Origin: CAZLPW01 sp964561495
GTDB lineage: Bacteria > Fidelibacterota > Marinisomatia > Marinisomatales > UBA1611
DNA: 64,000 nt
Direction: 5' to 3'
Assembly: GCA_964561495.1 (NCBI GenBank)
Contig: CAZLPW010000001.1
Coordinates: 1-64,000, forward strand
The notes under the pieces are model-generated. The model did no database searches, had not been told where the DNA came from, and saw only the letters and a list, made by a program, of their open reading frames with translations. The position numbers were made by a program, and so were the translations under genes. The first letter of the stretch is position 1. The number at the start of each line of letters is the position of its first letter. Of the stretch, positions 1 to 9,156 are shown piece after piece.

Positions 1-3000
1 GATATGTATATTGGTCTATGGTCTGATCCTGACCTGGGTGATGCTGGTGATGACTTTGTAGGTTGTGATACTACCCTTGGCCTTGGGTACTGCTGGAATG
101 ATGGTGTAGATGCTGACTATGCAAACTACTCTGGTGGAACTCCCGCAGTAGGGTATGACTTTTTTCAAGGGCCAATGGTTGCTAGTGCATCAACTGATAC
201 AGCCTTTGCCTTTGGCAAAAGATATCCTGGCTATAAAAATCTTGGAATGAGCTCCTTTTCAAAATACATAAATGGAGACCCTACTTACACAGATCCTAAT
301 GATGTTGTAGAGGTTTATAATTATATGCAGGGCTTTATGAGGGACGGATCAGATTTTCCAGTCGCCGCCACAGGAGGCACAAAGTTTGTTCATCCTGGGA
401 CCCCTTCTTTAGATACGGGTCCAAGTGATGATGTCTTAGTTGATTCTGATTTGCATGCCTCTGGTGACCGTAGATTTTTAATGAACACTGGTCCTTTTAC
501 AATGGTACCTAGTGATTCTCAAGAGGTTGTTTTTGCTATAATGCATGCAGCTGCAGGTGAGGCAAAGGCTTCCGTAGATTATCTTAAAGAGGTGGACTTA
601 CTGGCCCAGCTTGCTTATGATATACAGTTTGCACTGCCAGCATCACCTCCAAGTCCAGACGTTTCTGTTACCGCGCACAAAGATCAGATTTTACTTTCTT
701 GGGATGATGCTGCAGAGGCTTACAATCAGATTGATGTTATAGATAAGCTCCCAGTCCCGGTTTCTTTTGATACAACATTTGTAACAGATATCGTGGATGT
801 CATTACTTCTAGTCAGGACACATCTATCACAGGAACTGACACAACAATCACTACGGTATACGATACAACGTTTCAATATGTACAGGTTGTTGACAGGATT
901 GACACCACCTACGCTGGTGAAAATACTTATTTCAAGTTTGAGGGTTACAATGTTTACCAGCACGAAACTATGTCTGGAGCGGGCACCACTAAAAGGGTCG
1001 CTACTTTTGACTTAAATAATGGTTTGAAAGAAGTTTCTGATGACGTGTTTGATCCTGATCTTGGTCAAACCATAAACAAGATTGTTCAACATGGCTCGGA
1101 TTCTGGTATAAAGCGCCATGTTGTAATTACCCAAGATTTGATTCTGGGTGGAGCTCCGCTTAAAACTAATCGTAGCTATTATTATTCGGTAACTGCGTAT
1201 GGTTATAATGAGTATGGTATTCCAAAAACACTAGAAAGTGCGAGTGCTATCTTTAAAGTGCAGCCGCAGGTTCCCAATACTTGGGCCTCTGGTGAAAGTA
1301 CTGTTGCCTATGGAGATCAGCTAGCTTCTACTCATCCAGCTGGGGGTTCAGATGGTAGTATTATCGTAAAGGTTGTTGATCCAACGAAGGTAACTGGTGA
1401 TCAATACGAAGTTTTTATTAACAATGGTCATTTTTATCGAGATACAGATGGTGTTTGGAAGCCAGCTGCAACGGATTCTTCAATCACTGCCGCTAAGCAA
1501 ACAGATTGTAGTGGTTCGACAATAACTGCAACAGCTTTGGCCTCTGCTTCTGTTGGAACAGCTGACCTTTGGTTTACATTTGATATGGCCTGTGGCTCTA
1601 ACTGGGTTGATGGTCTTATGCTTGATCTACCAGATGATATTACTGTCAACAGTTGGCAGGCTATAGGTGAATGTAGTTATGGGCCAGAATCCCAAAACTG
1701 TGTGAATTTAGACGGAACTCTAGACCCGACTACAAACACAATTACCTGGGGTGATAGCGCAAGATCTGAGTTTGGCGGTATAGAAGCGGGTCAGGTCTGG
1801 ATCGTAAACACAACTTTACCAGCGTCTTATCCAGTTAGCGTAAGCTATGAGGTTTGGGATGATGGATATGATGGCACAATTGTTGATGCTTCTGGAAGTG
1901 CTTCTATTACAGAGCTCGGGTATGAGTTTAAAACATTCCAGCATTGGAACGTTATGAACAAAACGACCGGTAACATTGTTGTTGAAGACCAGACAATGGT
2001 CAGTGGGTTTAGAAGTGAAAACGTAGTCAACGGTTCGTTAGTTTCAGCATCAGCTGAAATGGGTGAAGATGCTAACCCTGTTTTTGATGGTCTACAGGTT
2101 ATGGTAAATGGGCCAAGCGAAGGAATTCACGGAATTTGGCAGGTCTCTAACGGCGCTGGCGCAATTGCTGGTGTTGATGAGGATGTAAATGAAAACATTC
2201 TATGGATTAATTTTTTAACTGCTCCTGATTATCCGACTGAACAAGTTGGTGTTGATGGAACAGGTGGGTGGTTTTTTGTTACCCATGGCGGTGGAACAGC
2301 AAACGATATGGAATCATTTTATGCTCGTGTATTTAGAGGAACAAATTTCGATCGCGCTATTCCATTTGACTATGAAATGAGGTTTACTGAAGCAGGCGGG
2401 AAAGGCTGGATGGCTTATACGTCTGGAGCTGTAGCTGATGTTCCTTTTGAATGTTGGAACCTTGGGACAACCCCTGATGATCCTAGCGATGATGTTAGAA
2501 TGATTAACTGGATGTACGATATTAACTTTAATGATATATTTGACTATTCAGGTGATGATCCTAGTTCTTCAGCCGATAATGATCCATCTTCTGATTGGAT
2601 TTATTGGAGAAACCCAACTGATATGACACCTGGTGATGCTGGCTATCAAGCTTGTGCTACATCTGATGATTATGGTTATGGTGCTGGAGCTGCGGGTGTT
2701 GAGGTTATAGCCAGAACCAGGCTCATGAATTGGAATGCGTATGTAAGTAAGCAAGATTCTATTGCGTTAACCGACCTTTCCAGTACTGATACTTTAGAAT
2801 GGACAGCAGCGGATACTACGTTATTGCTTGAAAGAGGTTGGTTTCTCGATGCTGCCAACTCTATGGGTAAGTGGAGTGTTGATGGTGATTACGCATATGG
2901 TATTATTTTAGGTGGACCAGACGTTGGGACAACTTTCAGGTGGATAACTAATAAACCGAATACTACTGCTGATGTTTTCGCCTTTACAACTGATGGGTTA

Positions 3001-3345
3001 ATTGGTGAAACTGTAGCCTATGAGACTGGAAACGTAAATGTTTGGCCAAACCCTTATTTTGGATATAATCCAGAAGAAAGAAATCCATTGGATCAGAAAG
3101 TGCAGTTTACACATTTACCTGATGATGGAAGCGAGACAAAAATAAGTATTTTTGATTTAGCTGGTCAGCCAGTAAGAACATTAAGCCATGATGGAAGCTC
3201 TCAGTATTCTCATTGGGATTTGAAAAACAATTATGGTGTTCCTGTTGCGAGCGGCATGTACCTTGTTTATGTCAAAACTACTTCAGGAAGTAAAATCTTG
3301 AAGCTTGGTATTGTTCAGCCAGAACAAAGAATTGATGTTTATTAA
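1..3345 (+). CDS. Large secreted protein with type IX-like C-terminal sorting domain (5' end outside window)
   Basis: The frame is open from base 1, so this is the C-terminal part (at least 1114 residues) of a larger exported protein; the first ATG at base 4 is probably internal. Residues about 215-420 look like a fibronectin III type region with a Thr/Asp-rich insertion (many DTT motifs). The last 85 residues form a FlgD-like Ig fold: the NVWPNPYF motif, then KISIFDLAGQPVRTL, then ASGMYLVYVKT and a final strand. This is the usual layout of C-terminal sorting domains on type IX secreted proteins and related FCB surface proteins. The N-terminal part seen (FxHPGTPSLDTGP, FTMVPSDSQEVVFA) resembles large FCB surface proteins of unknown function. 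It probably sits on the cell surface or is released. The PorV-like gene follows 25 nt later, which fits secretion through the same route. By eye it is less AT-rich than the genes after it. Confidence 0.75.
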   Translation, partial: DMYIGLWSDPDLGDAGDDFVGCDTTLGLGYCWNDGVDADYANYSGGTPAVGYDFFQGPMVASASTDTAFAFGKRYPGYKNLGMSSFSKYINGDPTYTDPNDVVEVYNYMQGFMRDGSDFPVAATGGTKFVHPGTPSLDTGPSDDVLVDSDLHASGDRRFLMNTGPFTMVPSDSQEVVFAIMHAAAGEAKASVDYLKEVDLLAQLAYDIQFALPASPPSPDVSVTAHKDQILLSWDDAAEAYNQIDVIDKLPVPVSFDTTFVTDIVDVITSSQDTSITGTDTTITTVYDTTFQYVQVVDRIDTTYAGENTYFKFEGYNVYQHETMSGAGTTKRVATFDLNNGLKEVSDDVFDPDLGQTINKIVQHGSDSGIKRHVVITQDLILGGAPLKTNRSYYYSVTAYGYNEYGIPKTLESASAIFKVQPQVPNTWASGESTVAYGDQLASTHPAGGSDGSIIVKVVDPTKVTGDQYEVFINNGHFYRDTDGVWKPAATDSSITAAKQTDCSGSTITATALASASVGTADLWFTFDMACGSNWVDGLMLDLPDDITVNSWQAIGECSYGPESQNCVNLDGTLDPTTNTITWGDSARSEFGGIEAGQVWIVNTTLPASYPVSVSYEVWDDGYDGTIVDASGSASITELGYEFKTFQHWNVMNKTTGNIVVEDQTMVSGFRSENVVNGSLVSASAEMGEDANPVFDGLQVMVNGPSEGIHGIWQVSNGAGAIAGVDEDVNENILWINFLTAPDYPTEQVGVDGTGGWFFVTHGGGTANDMESFYARVFRGTNFDRAIPFDYEMRFTEAGGKGWMAYTSGAVADVPFECWNLGTTPDDPSDDVRMINWMYDINFNDIFDYSGDDPSSSADNDPSSDWIYWRNPTDMTPGDAGYQACATSDDYGYGAGAAGVEVIARTRLMNWNAYVSKQDSIALTDLSSTDTLEWTAADTTLLLERGWFLDAANSMGKWSVDGDYAYGIILGGPDVGTTFRWITNKPNTTADVFAFTTDGLIGETVAYETGNVNVWPNPYFGYNPEERNPLDQKVQFTHLPDDGSETKISIFDLAGQPVRTLSHDGSSQYSHWDLKNNYGVPVASGMYLVYVKTTSGSKILKLGIVQPEQRIDVY

Positions 3346-3370
3346 TAAACTTTTTATAGGAGATATAAAA

Positions 3371-4429
3371 ATGATGAATTTAAAGTCAAAAAAAATAACC
3401 AGTTTAATTCTTATTCTGGGTGTTTCCAGTTTACAGGCTGGTACTATAAGGTCACAAGGAACGGCGGGAGCTTCTCAGCTTCTAATACCTGTTGGAGCGC
3501 AAAATGTTGCTCAAGGCGGTTCAAATACGGCAACCTCAACAGGGGTTGATGCTCTTTATGTAAATCCTGCTGGAACTTCTGGTATATCATCAGGAGCACA
3601 GGTTACAGTATCAAGCATGACTTATATAGCAGATATTGATGTTACCTATATGGGTATGGTTGCTACTCTTGGCGATAAAGGAACAGTCGGTCTTTCAATG
3701 AAGACCCTTGATTTTGGAGATATTCCTGTGACAACTGCAGAAGAGACAGAGGGAACAGGAGAGATGTATTCACCAAACTTTATGACTGCAACTGCAAACT
3801 ACTCTAGGTCTTTTGCGGAGAATGTGCGTTTTGGGGCCAGTCTTAAATTTATAAGCGAGCAGATTATTAATACTTCCGCGAATGGAGTTGCTGCTGATTT
3901 AGGCGTTCAATACAAGTTTAATGAATTACCACTTAGTATTGGTATTGCTTTAAAAAATCTAGGGGGTAGGATGGAATATGATGGCTCGGATTTAGAGCAA
4001 ACACATGTGCCTGAAGGGTCAGAGTCTGGTTCAATTAATGAACAGTTTAGAGTTAAATCTCAATCGTTCGAGTTACCCGCTCAGCTTGATATTGGTCTGG
4101 CTTATTCTACGCCTGTACCAGGTTTGGATGTTATGGCGTCATTTACGAATAATAGCTTTAGCACTAATATGATGAGTTTTTCAGGAAAGTATTCAAGCAG
4201 TAGATTTTGGGTTGCTGGTGGAATGTCTACACAAAGTGGTATTGGGCAGGATGATGATTTTAGTTCAGCACAATGGGATGATATGACTAAAGGAATCTAT
4301 GGTGCAACCTTTGGTGCTGGGGTTACTATTCCAGTTGGAGAGTTGATGCTTGATGTTGGCTATTCTTTAAGAACTATATCAGATTATTTTGATGATAATA
4401 GTGTGATTGAAATGAAAGTTAATTTTTAA
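3371..4429 (+). CDS. PorV/PorQ-like outer membrane beta-barrel protein
   Basis: I chose the ATG at 3371 (352 residues) because it has a Shine-Dalgarno (taggagat) just upstream and begins a good signal peptide (MMNLKSKK, a hydrophobic stretch, then LQAG); an upstream in-frame start at 3305 would lie inside the preceding gene. The mature protein starts with GAGASQLLIPVGAQ-like sequence (here TAGASQLLIPVGAQNVAQGG) followed by GVDALYVNPAG, the N-terminal signature of PorV/PorQ and UPF0164 barrel proteins related to FadL/OmpP1. The rest is alternating beta-strand sequence ending in a hydrophobic final strand (EMKVNF). In Bacteroidetes, PorV is an outer membrane shuttle for type IX cargo. The position directly after a cargo-like gene supports such a role, but the family also contains paralogues of unknown function. 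Confidence 0.75.
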   Translation: MMNLKSKKITSLILILGVSSLQAGTIRSQGTAGASQLLIPVGAQNVAQGGSNTATSTGVDALYVNPAGTSGISSGAQVTVSSMTYIADIDVTYMGMVATLGDKGTVGLSMKTLDFGDIPVTTAEETEGTGEMYSPNFMTATANYSRSFAENVRFGASLKFISEQIINTSANGVAADLGVQYKFNELPLSIGIALKNLGGRMEYDGSDLEQTHVPEGSESGSINEQFRVKSQSFELPAQLDIGLAYSTPVPGLDVMASFTNNSFSTNMMSFSGKYSSSRFWVAGGMSTQSGIGQDDDFSSAQWDDMTKGIYGATFGAGVTIPVGELMLDVGYSLRTISDYFDDNSVIEMKVNF

Positions 4430-4455
4430 TAGAATAAAAAATATAGCTGTTAAAT

Positions 4456-4488
4456 AAAAAGGCGATATTTATCGCCTTTTTATTTTTC
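4456..4488. terminator. Bidirectional rho-independent terminator
   Basis: Stem AAAAAGGCGAT (4456-4466) pairs with ATCGCCTTTTT (4471-4481) around a 4-nt loop. It has a T-run on the plus strand and an A-run at the start that gives a U-run on the minus strand. It lies between the convergent PorV-like and M23 peptidase genes and overlaps the last codons of the latter, so it can serve both. Confidence 0.85.
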
Positions 4489-5211
4489 TAAAAAGATTCT
4501 TTTTAAAGTTTCATATAATAAAGGATTTGAAATATCCTTTCCTAGGTAAATTTCTTCTTCATCCTTTTGTAGAATCATTTCCCAATGAAGATGTGATTCC
4601 TTTTTTGTTCCTAGAGTGCTTTCTTTAGTTCCAGTATTTCCTGATTTTCCAATTAATTGTCCAGCTTTTATAAATTTTCCTGGAGATATGCTATCTTCAA
4701 TGCTTGATAGATGTGCATATATCGAAATAACCCTAAAACCAGGGACAAGATTAAATCCATGATCAAGAAAGACTGCTTTACCAAGGAGAATACTATTAAA
4801 AATATCAGATGGTGTTGCGCCAACTTTTGTTGTTGCGGATAAAAGATTAACTCTAAAATCTGCAGGAACTTCTATATAATTATGATCTGCTCTTATTACA
4901 TATGCATCTGCAACTGATCTTACTGGGGTCCCCCAATTAGCAAAAAAATCAATTCCTCTGTGTGTTCCGTTTCTGTAATCTCTAGGAGCATTGGGAAGTC
5001 TGCTTGTTTTTTTTGGTACAGGAACACCTTCACATGGTAATATTAGTGATAATGAATCAACCCAATCAATTTTGAAAGTTAGAGTATCTAATTGTTTTAA
5101 TTCTTTTTGTTTTCTGTTGATTCCAAGGAAATATTCTGGTGTATTTTTTTGTGGAATTATATTTTGGGGAAAAACTAAAACCAAAAAAAAGCTAAATAAT
5201 AATAGCCTCAT
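4480..5211 (-). CDS. M23 family metallopeptidase (LytM-type, secreted)
   Basis: Zinc peptidase of the peptidoglycan endopeptidase type. The start at 5211 gives MRLLLFSFFLVLVFPQ, a clear signal peptide, and overlaps the upstream stop as ATGA; a longer frame from 5247 would run into the preceding gene. Metal-binding motifs are present: HRGIDFFANWGTPV (HxxxD) about residue 95, and SHLHWE (HxH) near residue 210, so the enzyme looks active. Segments typical of this fold (VFLDHGFNLV, SGNTGTKES) are also recognisable. It is the last gene of a minus-strand group of envelope genes. Confidence 0.8.
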   Translation of the reverse strand: MRLLLFSFFLVLVFPQNIIPQKNTPEYFLGINRKQKELKQLDTLTFKIDWVDSLSLILPCEGVPVPKKTSRLPNAPRDYRNGTHRGIDFFANWGTPVRSVADAYVIRADHNYIEVPADFRVNLLSATTKVGATPSDIFNSILLGKAVFLDHGFNLVPGFRVISIYAHLSSIEDSISPGKFIKAGQLIGKSGNTGTKESTLGTKKESHLHWEMILQKDEEEIYLGKDISNPLLYETLKRIFLEK

Positions 5212-5639
5212 TTTTTGTTTAGTAATATATTTAAGGCTTCTATGCAAACCTCTAGAGGATTGCCTTTTATAGAAGTCACATTTTTTGATTTAATTATAGA
5301 ATCAGATTTTTTACCACCTAAATCATAAGGTTTATTGAAAAAAACCGCTACGGTTGGAGTATCTATAATTTTAATTGTCTCTGCTATTGTCCAATCACAT
5401 ATTGACCAAGTTGTAGGTATTATAATATTTCCATCAGACCAATTTCGATTTCTTTGTAAACAATTTACTGCCTGAAATTGTTTATGTGTCTGAAATATTT
5501 TAAGATTATGATTAGTGTTTCTAATTTGCCTTCTGAGATGTTTATTTAATTTGTCTAATGTAAGTCTACTGCCATTAATCTTTGATGATTTTAATCCTAA
5601 AAGATTTAGGTTGGGTCCTTCTAGAAAAAGAATATTCAT
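5208..5639 (-). CDS. AroQ-like (type II dehydroquinase fold) protein, active site degenerate
   Basis: At 143 residues the length matches type II 3-dehydroquinate dehydratase. The N-terminus MNILFLEGPNLNLLGL is the hallmark GPNLNLLG strand of that family, and the overall pattern (LTLDKLN, then KIFQTHKQ, then an IAETI helix and a C-terminal EVCIEALNILL helix) follows it. The residues that make the enzyme work are not visible: the loop Arg and Tyr (usually REPxxYG) read KSSKING; the Asn of the LNPGA-type motif reads IIPTT; the GAxTHTS His reads WSICDW; and the EVHxSN strand reads AVFFNK. It may be a pseudo-enzyme with a binding or structural role, or a very divergent enzyme. It overlaps both neighbours by 4 nt, so it is translated within the operon. 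Confidence 0.6.
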   Translation of the reverse strand: MNILFLEGPNLNLLGLKSSKINGSRLTLDKLNKHLRRQIRNTNHNLKIFQTHKQFQAVNCLQRNRNWSDGNIIIPTTWSICDWTIAETIKIIDTPTVAVFFNKPYDLGGKKSDSIIKSKNVTSIKGNPLEVCIEALNILLNKK

Positions 5640-6019
5640 TTTAATGGAATTAAATTACCAATTATATATCCAATTATGATACCGATCATAAGAGCTAGTG
5701 TAATAATTCGTCCTTTTGCCATTTGGGATGTGTATCCTTTTTTTATAGCTATTCCAGAAATTATTGTCCCCATTGCATTTAACAAAAAAAATCCAGGAAT
5801 AGTAATAATTTTTATTATTAAAGGTCCGATAATGGGAATAAGCGCAATAATTGAGCCTAAACCTGCAAATAATTGTGTGAAAACTCCAAAAGCGAAAGTA
5901 ACAAATAAAATAAATTTCTTATCTATCCCAAAGTAAATAGCAGCTGAAATAATACCAAAAATAAAAACCCATAATAAAATTTTAATCCTATAAATTTTCC
6001 AAATTTTAATTTTGTTCAT
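5636..6019 (-). CDS. Small integral membrane protein of unknown function
   Basis: 127 residues with four likely membrane segments: ILLWVFIFGIISAAIYFG, FILFVTFAFGVFTQLFAG, IIALIPIIGPLIIKIITI and LALMIGIIIGYIIG. I do not recognise a family; the Gly/Pro/Ile-rich pattern resembles small bacterial permease-like or DUF membrane proteins. The start overlaps the previous gene by 14 nt and its stop overlaps the AroQ-like start by 4 nt, so it is translationally coupled in the envelope operon. Confidence 0.55.
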   Translation of the reverse strand: MNKIKIWKIYRIKILLWVFIFGIISAAIYFGIDKKFILFVTFAFGVFTQLFAGLGSIIALIPIIGPLIIKIITIPGFFLLNAMGTIISGIAIKKGYTSQMAKGRIITLALMIGIIIGYIIGNLIPLK

Positions 6020-6698
6020 AAATAATTGCTGTTAATGGAATACCCATTGTCTTAAATGTTGCTTTAATTATTTTTTTAGGTTTTTTTCTTGAAACCCATA
6101 GTTGTTTTACCATTCCTGGGGCTAATATTTCACCCAAAAAATAGTCTGATTCTTTATATAATTTAGATTCATTTTTTATTACAATATCTAAGCGGTAGTG
6201 ATCGCACAATTCCCTTTTGTTGTTGTGTTCTATTGTAACAGTATCTGACCATATAAAACGGGCTTTGCCTACAGAACCTTCTTGTTCAAAATTAAACCAT
6301 CGTGTATCTAAAGAAGAGGGCTGCCTAACCTGAACCATTGCCAAAAGGGAAAAAATGTTTTTTGTATTAACTGGAACTTGAACTTTTTTGTCATCGTATT
6401 CTATAGTCCCAATACTATCAATATAGTTAGCACTTATTTTTTGTTTAAAGTTTCCCTGGTTAATGTTTTTTGACCAACTAATTAAATTAAAAGTTGTAGA
6501 ATCAAATTCAGAATGATAATGATTTTTTGCTGGCCATATTATGGCAGGGATGCCAATGTTTTCGGTTGAAAATTCTATCTTACCGTCTGGTTTAAAAATT
6601 TGATTGACATTACAGACATCAACCCCCAAAATTGATATTCGGTATTCTTGTGCATTAATAATTTGGAGATTTAAAATAAAAAAGAAAAAAATTCTCAA
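6006..6698 (-). CDS. DUF3108-like periplasmic protein
   Basis: 230 residues with TTG start (6698) one base after the stop of the glycosyltransferase; this start gives a signal peptide (MRIFFFFILNLQIINAQ). The mature part is a beta-rich chain with a W-S-D-T-V-x-I-E core, DHYRLDI, and a C-terminal half ending PGMVKQLWVSRKKPKKII. This resembles the DUF3108 family of periplasmic proteins with a lipocalin-like or LolA-like barrel, for which no firm biochemical role is known. The assignment is by overall pattern and not by a diagnostic motif. It is coupled to the GT2 glycosyltransferase upstream. Confidence 0.45.
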   Translation of the reverse strand: MRIFFFFILNLQIINAQEYRISILGVDVCNVNQIFKPDGKIEFSTENIGIPAIIWPAKNHYHSEFDSTTFNLISWSKNINQGNFKQKISANYIDSIGTIEYDDKKVQVPVNTKNIFSLLAMVQVRQPSSLDTRWFNFEQEGSVGKARFIWSDTVTIEHNNKRELCDHYRLDIVIKNESKLYKESDYFLGEILAPGMVKQLWVSRKKPKKIIKATFKTMGIPLTAIIYEQN

Positions 6699-6699
6699 C

Positions 6700-7779
6700 T
6701 TACTTCCACTTATAAAATTTTCCCAGTCCTGCTATCCCAATAAAAGGAATATAAATTGGTTGTAAAACAGACCAAATCACAAAAGAGAAACTTGAAACCC
6801 TCATTCTGAATAACCTGCTTCCTTTTATAATTATTATACTTTCAAGAATAAATTTAATTAATAATATAGTTACAGAAATATTCGGCTCAATAAAGCTAAA
6901 TACAAGTATTGTCACATTACATAAAAAAGCCGAAAGTAGGAATAAAAAAAAATTTGTGTTTTTAATTATGTTATACTTAGAGTATGAAGACCAGCGAATA
7001 CGTTGGTTTATAAAATTTATTATGTTTTTTTCAGGAATAGTAAAAACATATGAATCTGGGTGAAAATTTATTTTACACATTCTGATAGATGAAATTGACT
7101 GCACAAGAAACATGTCATCTGCAGATATGGATTTTTCTTTATTTGCAAATCCTCCAATATCAAAAAAAGATTTTTTATCATATGCTAAATTTTGACCAGA
7201 TCCAGAAAAATATTTATTCCAACCTGCAAAACCAACATTTGCAATAAAAACACAAAAAAAATCAATTAATTGATAATTATCAAAAAAAGATTTAGCTAAT
7301 ACCCTAGAAAATCCGATAGTTATTCCACCTTTTTTATCTACTGACAAAGACATAGAAGAAACCCATGTTTTTAACACTCTACAATCAGCATCTGTAGATA
7401 AAATTATTTCTCCATTAGATTCTCTTATCCCTTTTTCAAGTGCAAATTTTTTTGGAGCGATTCTGCTGGTATTTTCAATTTTTATGTATTTCATGTTATT
7501 GTGTGTTTTCATCATTTTTTTCACAATAGCACCAGTATTATCGGTAGACCTATCATTCACAACTATAATTTCTAATTTGTTTTTTGGGTAGTCTTGGTTA
7601 ACAAGGTCGTTTAATAACCCAGGAAGATATTTTTCTTCGTTTCTTGCAGCAATGACTACAGATACTCTTTTATTATCTTCTTTTTTTTCGTTTTTAATAG
7701 TGTGGCGGAAAAGGCCAAACAAAATATATGATACATAAATGAAATAAATTGACACACATATAAACGATAGTGTGACCAT
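6700..7779 (-). CDS. Membrane-anchored family 2 glycosyltransferase
   Basis: 359 residues. An N-terminal membrane segment (residues 3-23) precedes a GT-A catalytic domain: VSVVIAARNEEKYLP at about 40, VNDRSTDN at about 76, the metal-binding STDADC (DxD-type) near 130, a DDMF acid near 220, and QRIRWSSYSKY (QxxRW) near 260. Three or so membrane segments close the protein (FFLFLLSAFLCNVTILVF and following). The QxxRW motif suggests a processive or polyprenyl-linked GT2 enzyme of the ceramide glucosyltransferase / BcsA-like superfamily. The substrate cannot be read from the sequence. Four nucleotides separate it from mgtE upstream. Confidence 0.8.
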   Translation of the reverse strand: MVTLSFICVSIYFIYVSYILFGLFRHTIKNEKKEDNKRVSVVIAARNEEKYLPGLLNDLVNQDYPKNKLEIIVVNDRSTDNTGAIVKKMMKTHNNMKYIKIENTSRIAPKKFALEKGIRESNGEIILSTDADCRVLKTWVSSMSLSVDKKGGITIGFSRVLAKSFFDNYQLIDFFCVFIANVGFAGWNKYFSGSGQNLAYDKKSFFDIGGFANKEKSISADDMFLVQSISSIRMCKINFHPDSYVFTIPEKNIINFINQRIRWSSYSKYNIIKNTNFFLFLLSAFLCNVTILVFSFIEPNISVTILLIKFILESIIIIKGSRLFRMRVSSFSFVIWSVLQPIYIPFIGIAGLGKFYKWK

Positions 7780-7783
7780 TAAA

Positions 7784-9154
7784 TTATATTTTTATTAAGT
7801 AAGCTGCGATAACAAAATATAATAACACGCCTAGAATATCTATGCTGGTTGTTACAAATGGCCCTGTTGCTATTGCTGGGTCTATATCCAACTTTCTTAG
7901 GACTAGTGGAATTGTTGATCCCACTGTGACCGCTATTATCATTGAACAACAAATGCTTAAACCAACAACAAGACCAAGCAGCGGATCAGCATCAATAAAT
8001 TTAAACTTTGCAAATAATCCTAATAAAACGCCATATAAAAAACCAAGAATAATACCAACCTGAAGCTCTTTAAAAAAAACTTTTATTTCACCGCCACTAT
8101 CAATTCTGCCAGTAGCCATGCCTCTAACAATTATAGTTGATGACTGGGTTCCTATATTTCCGCCCATACCTATTATTATTGGAATAAACGCAGCTAAGGC
8201 CATTGTACTATTTAACATTGGTTCATAAACACCAATCACTATCGCAGCAATAATTCCACCTATCCAGCTTGCAAATAACCAAGGAAAACGTGCTTTTGAA
8301 TTTTCCCAGCTTGATTTAAGTAAAATCTCTCTATCTTTTCCAGCTCCTGCCATTTGTAGAAAATCCTCAGTGGCTTCTTCTCTTATAACATCAACAACAT
8401 CATCAACAGTAACGATTCCCAAAAGAATATCATGATCATCTATAACGGGAACGGCAAGATAGTTATATTGTGCTACTATTTTTGCTACTTCTTCTTGGTC
8501 TGTTTCTGGACGAACAGAGTGGACTCGTTTTACCATAATTTCATTCATTTTAATATGCGTTTGTGATGTAGCTAATGTCCGAAGAGAAGCAACGCCAGTT
8601 AATCGTTTATCATCATCAGTTAAATATAAATAAAAGGCCATCTCTGTCTCTTCTCTATCTTGAAGAGTTTTTAGAGCTTCTCCACATGTTATATTTTGAT
8701 TTAGAGTAAAAACATCTGTAGTCATCATTGAACCAGCAGAGTCTTCTGGATATGCCATTAGCTCTTCAATTTCTGCTTTTTCTTCTCCTTTAAGTAAATC
8801 AATAATTGATTCTGAAATTTCTTCAGGGACGTTACCTAAAATATAACTTTGATCACTTGTTGGTGCTTGTTGAATTAATGATTTAATACGTTCTAGACTT
8901 TCCTCATTTAACAAGTTTTTTAAAAGAATATCATCAAGACTAATGAGAAAATCTGTTGTGTGTTGATTTACTTCCATAATTGAGAAAAGATGTTTTTGCT
9001 CTTCATCCTGAAAATATCGAAAAACAATTGCAAGGTCTGCTGGGTGTGTTTTATTAATTAATTTTATTAGGTTTGTATTTGCTCGTCGTCTTAGTAGTCT
9101 TCGAAAGGTATCTCTCAATATTGTTATTTCATGTTCAAATAATTCTTTTCTCAT
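7784..9154 (-). CDS. mgtE: Magnesium transporter MgtE
   Basis: 456 residues, the normal length. The N-terminal superhelical domain (residues 1-130, with EEAEIEELMAYPEDSAGSMMTT at its end) is followed by two CBS domains (about 135-255, ending IVTVDDVVDVIREEATEDF) and a plug helix. Five transmembrane helices (about 285-455) include the MGGNIGTQSSTIIVRG motif of the pore. The CBS and N domains sense cytosolic Mg2+ and close the channel when it is plentiful. It lies 2 nt from the CPBP protease gene upstream and 4 nt from the GT2 gene downstream. Confidence 0.95.
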   Translation of the reverse strand: MRKELFEHEITILRDTFRRLLRRRANTNLIKLINKTHPADLAIVFRYFQDEEQKHLFSIMEVNQHTTDFLISLDDILLKNLLNEESLERIKSLIQQAPTSDQSYILGNVPEEISESIIDLLKGEEKAEIEELMAYPEDSAGSMMTTDVFTLNQNITCGEALKTLQDREETEMAFYLYLTDDDKRLTGVASLRTLATSQTHIKMNEIMVKRVHSVRPETDQEEVAKIVAQYNYLAVPVIDDHDILLGIVTVDDVVDVIREEATEDFLQMAGAGKDREILLKSSWENSKARFPWLFASWIGGIIAAIVIGVYEPMLNSTMALAAFIPIIIGMGGNIGTQSSTIIVRGMATGRIDSGGEIKVFFKELQVGIILGFLYGVLLGLFAKFKFIDADPLLGLVVGLSICCSMIIAVTVGSTIPLVLRKLDIDPAIATGPFVTTSIDILGVLLYFVIAAYLIKI

Positions 9155-9156
9155 TT

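Noticed and set aside
3305..3370. Earlier start of the PorV-like protein at 3305
   Set aside because: It lies inside the preceding gene's end and adds residues before the signal peptide, while 3371 has a good Shine-Dalgarno.
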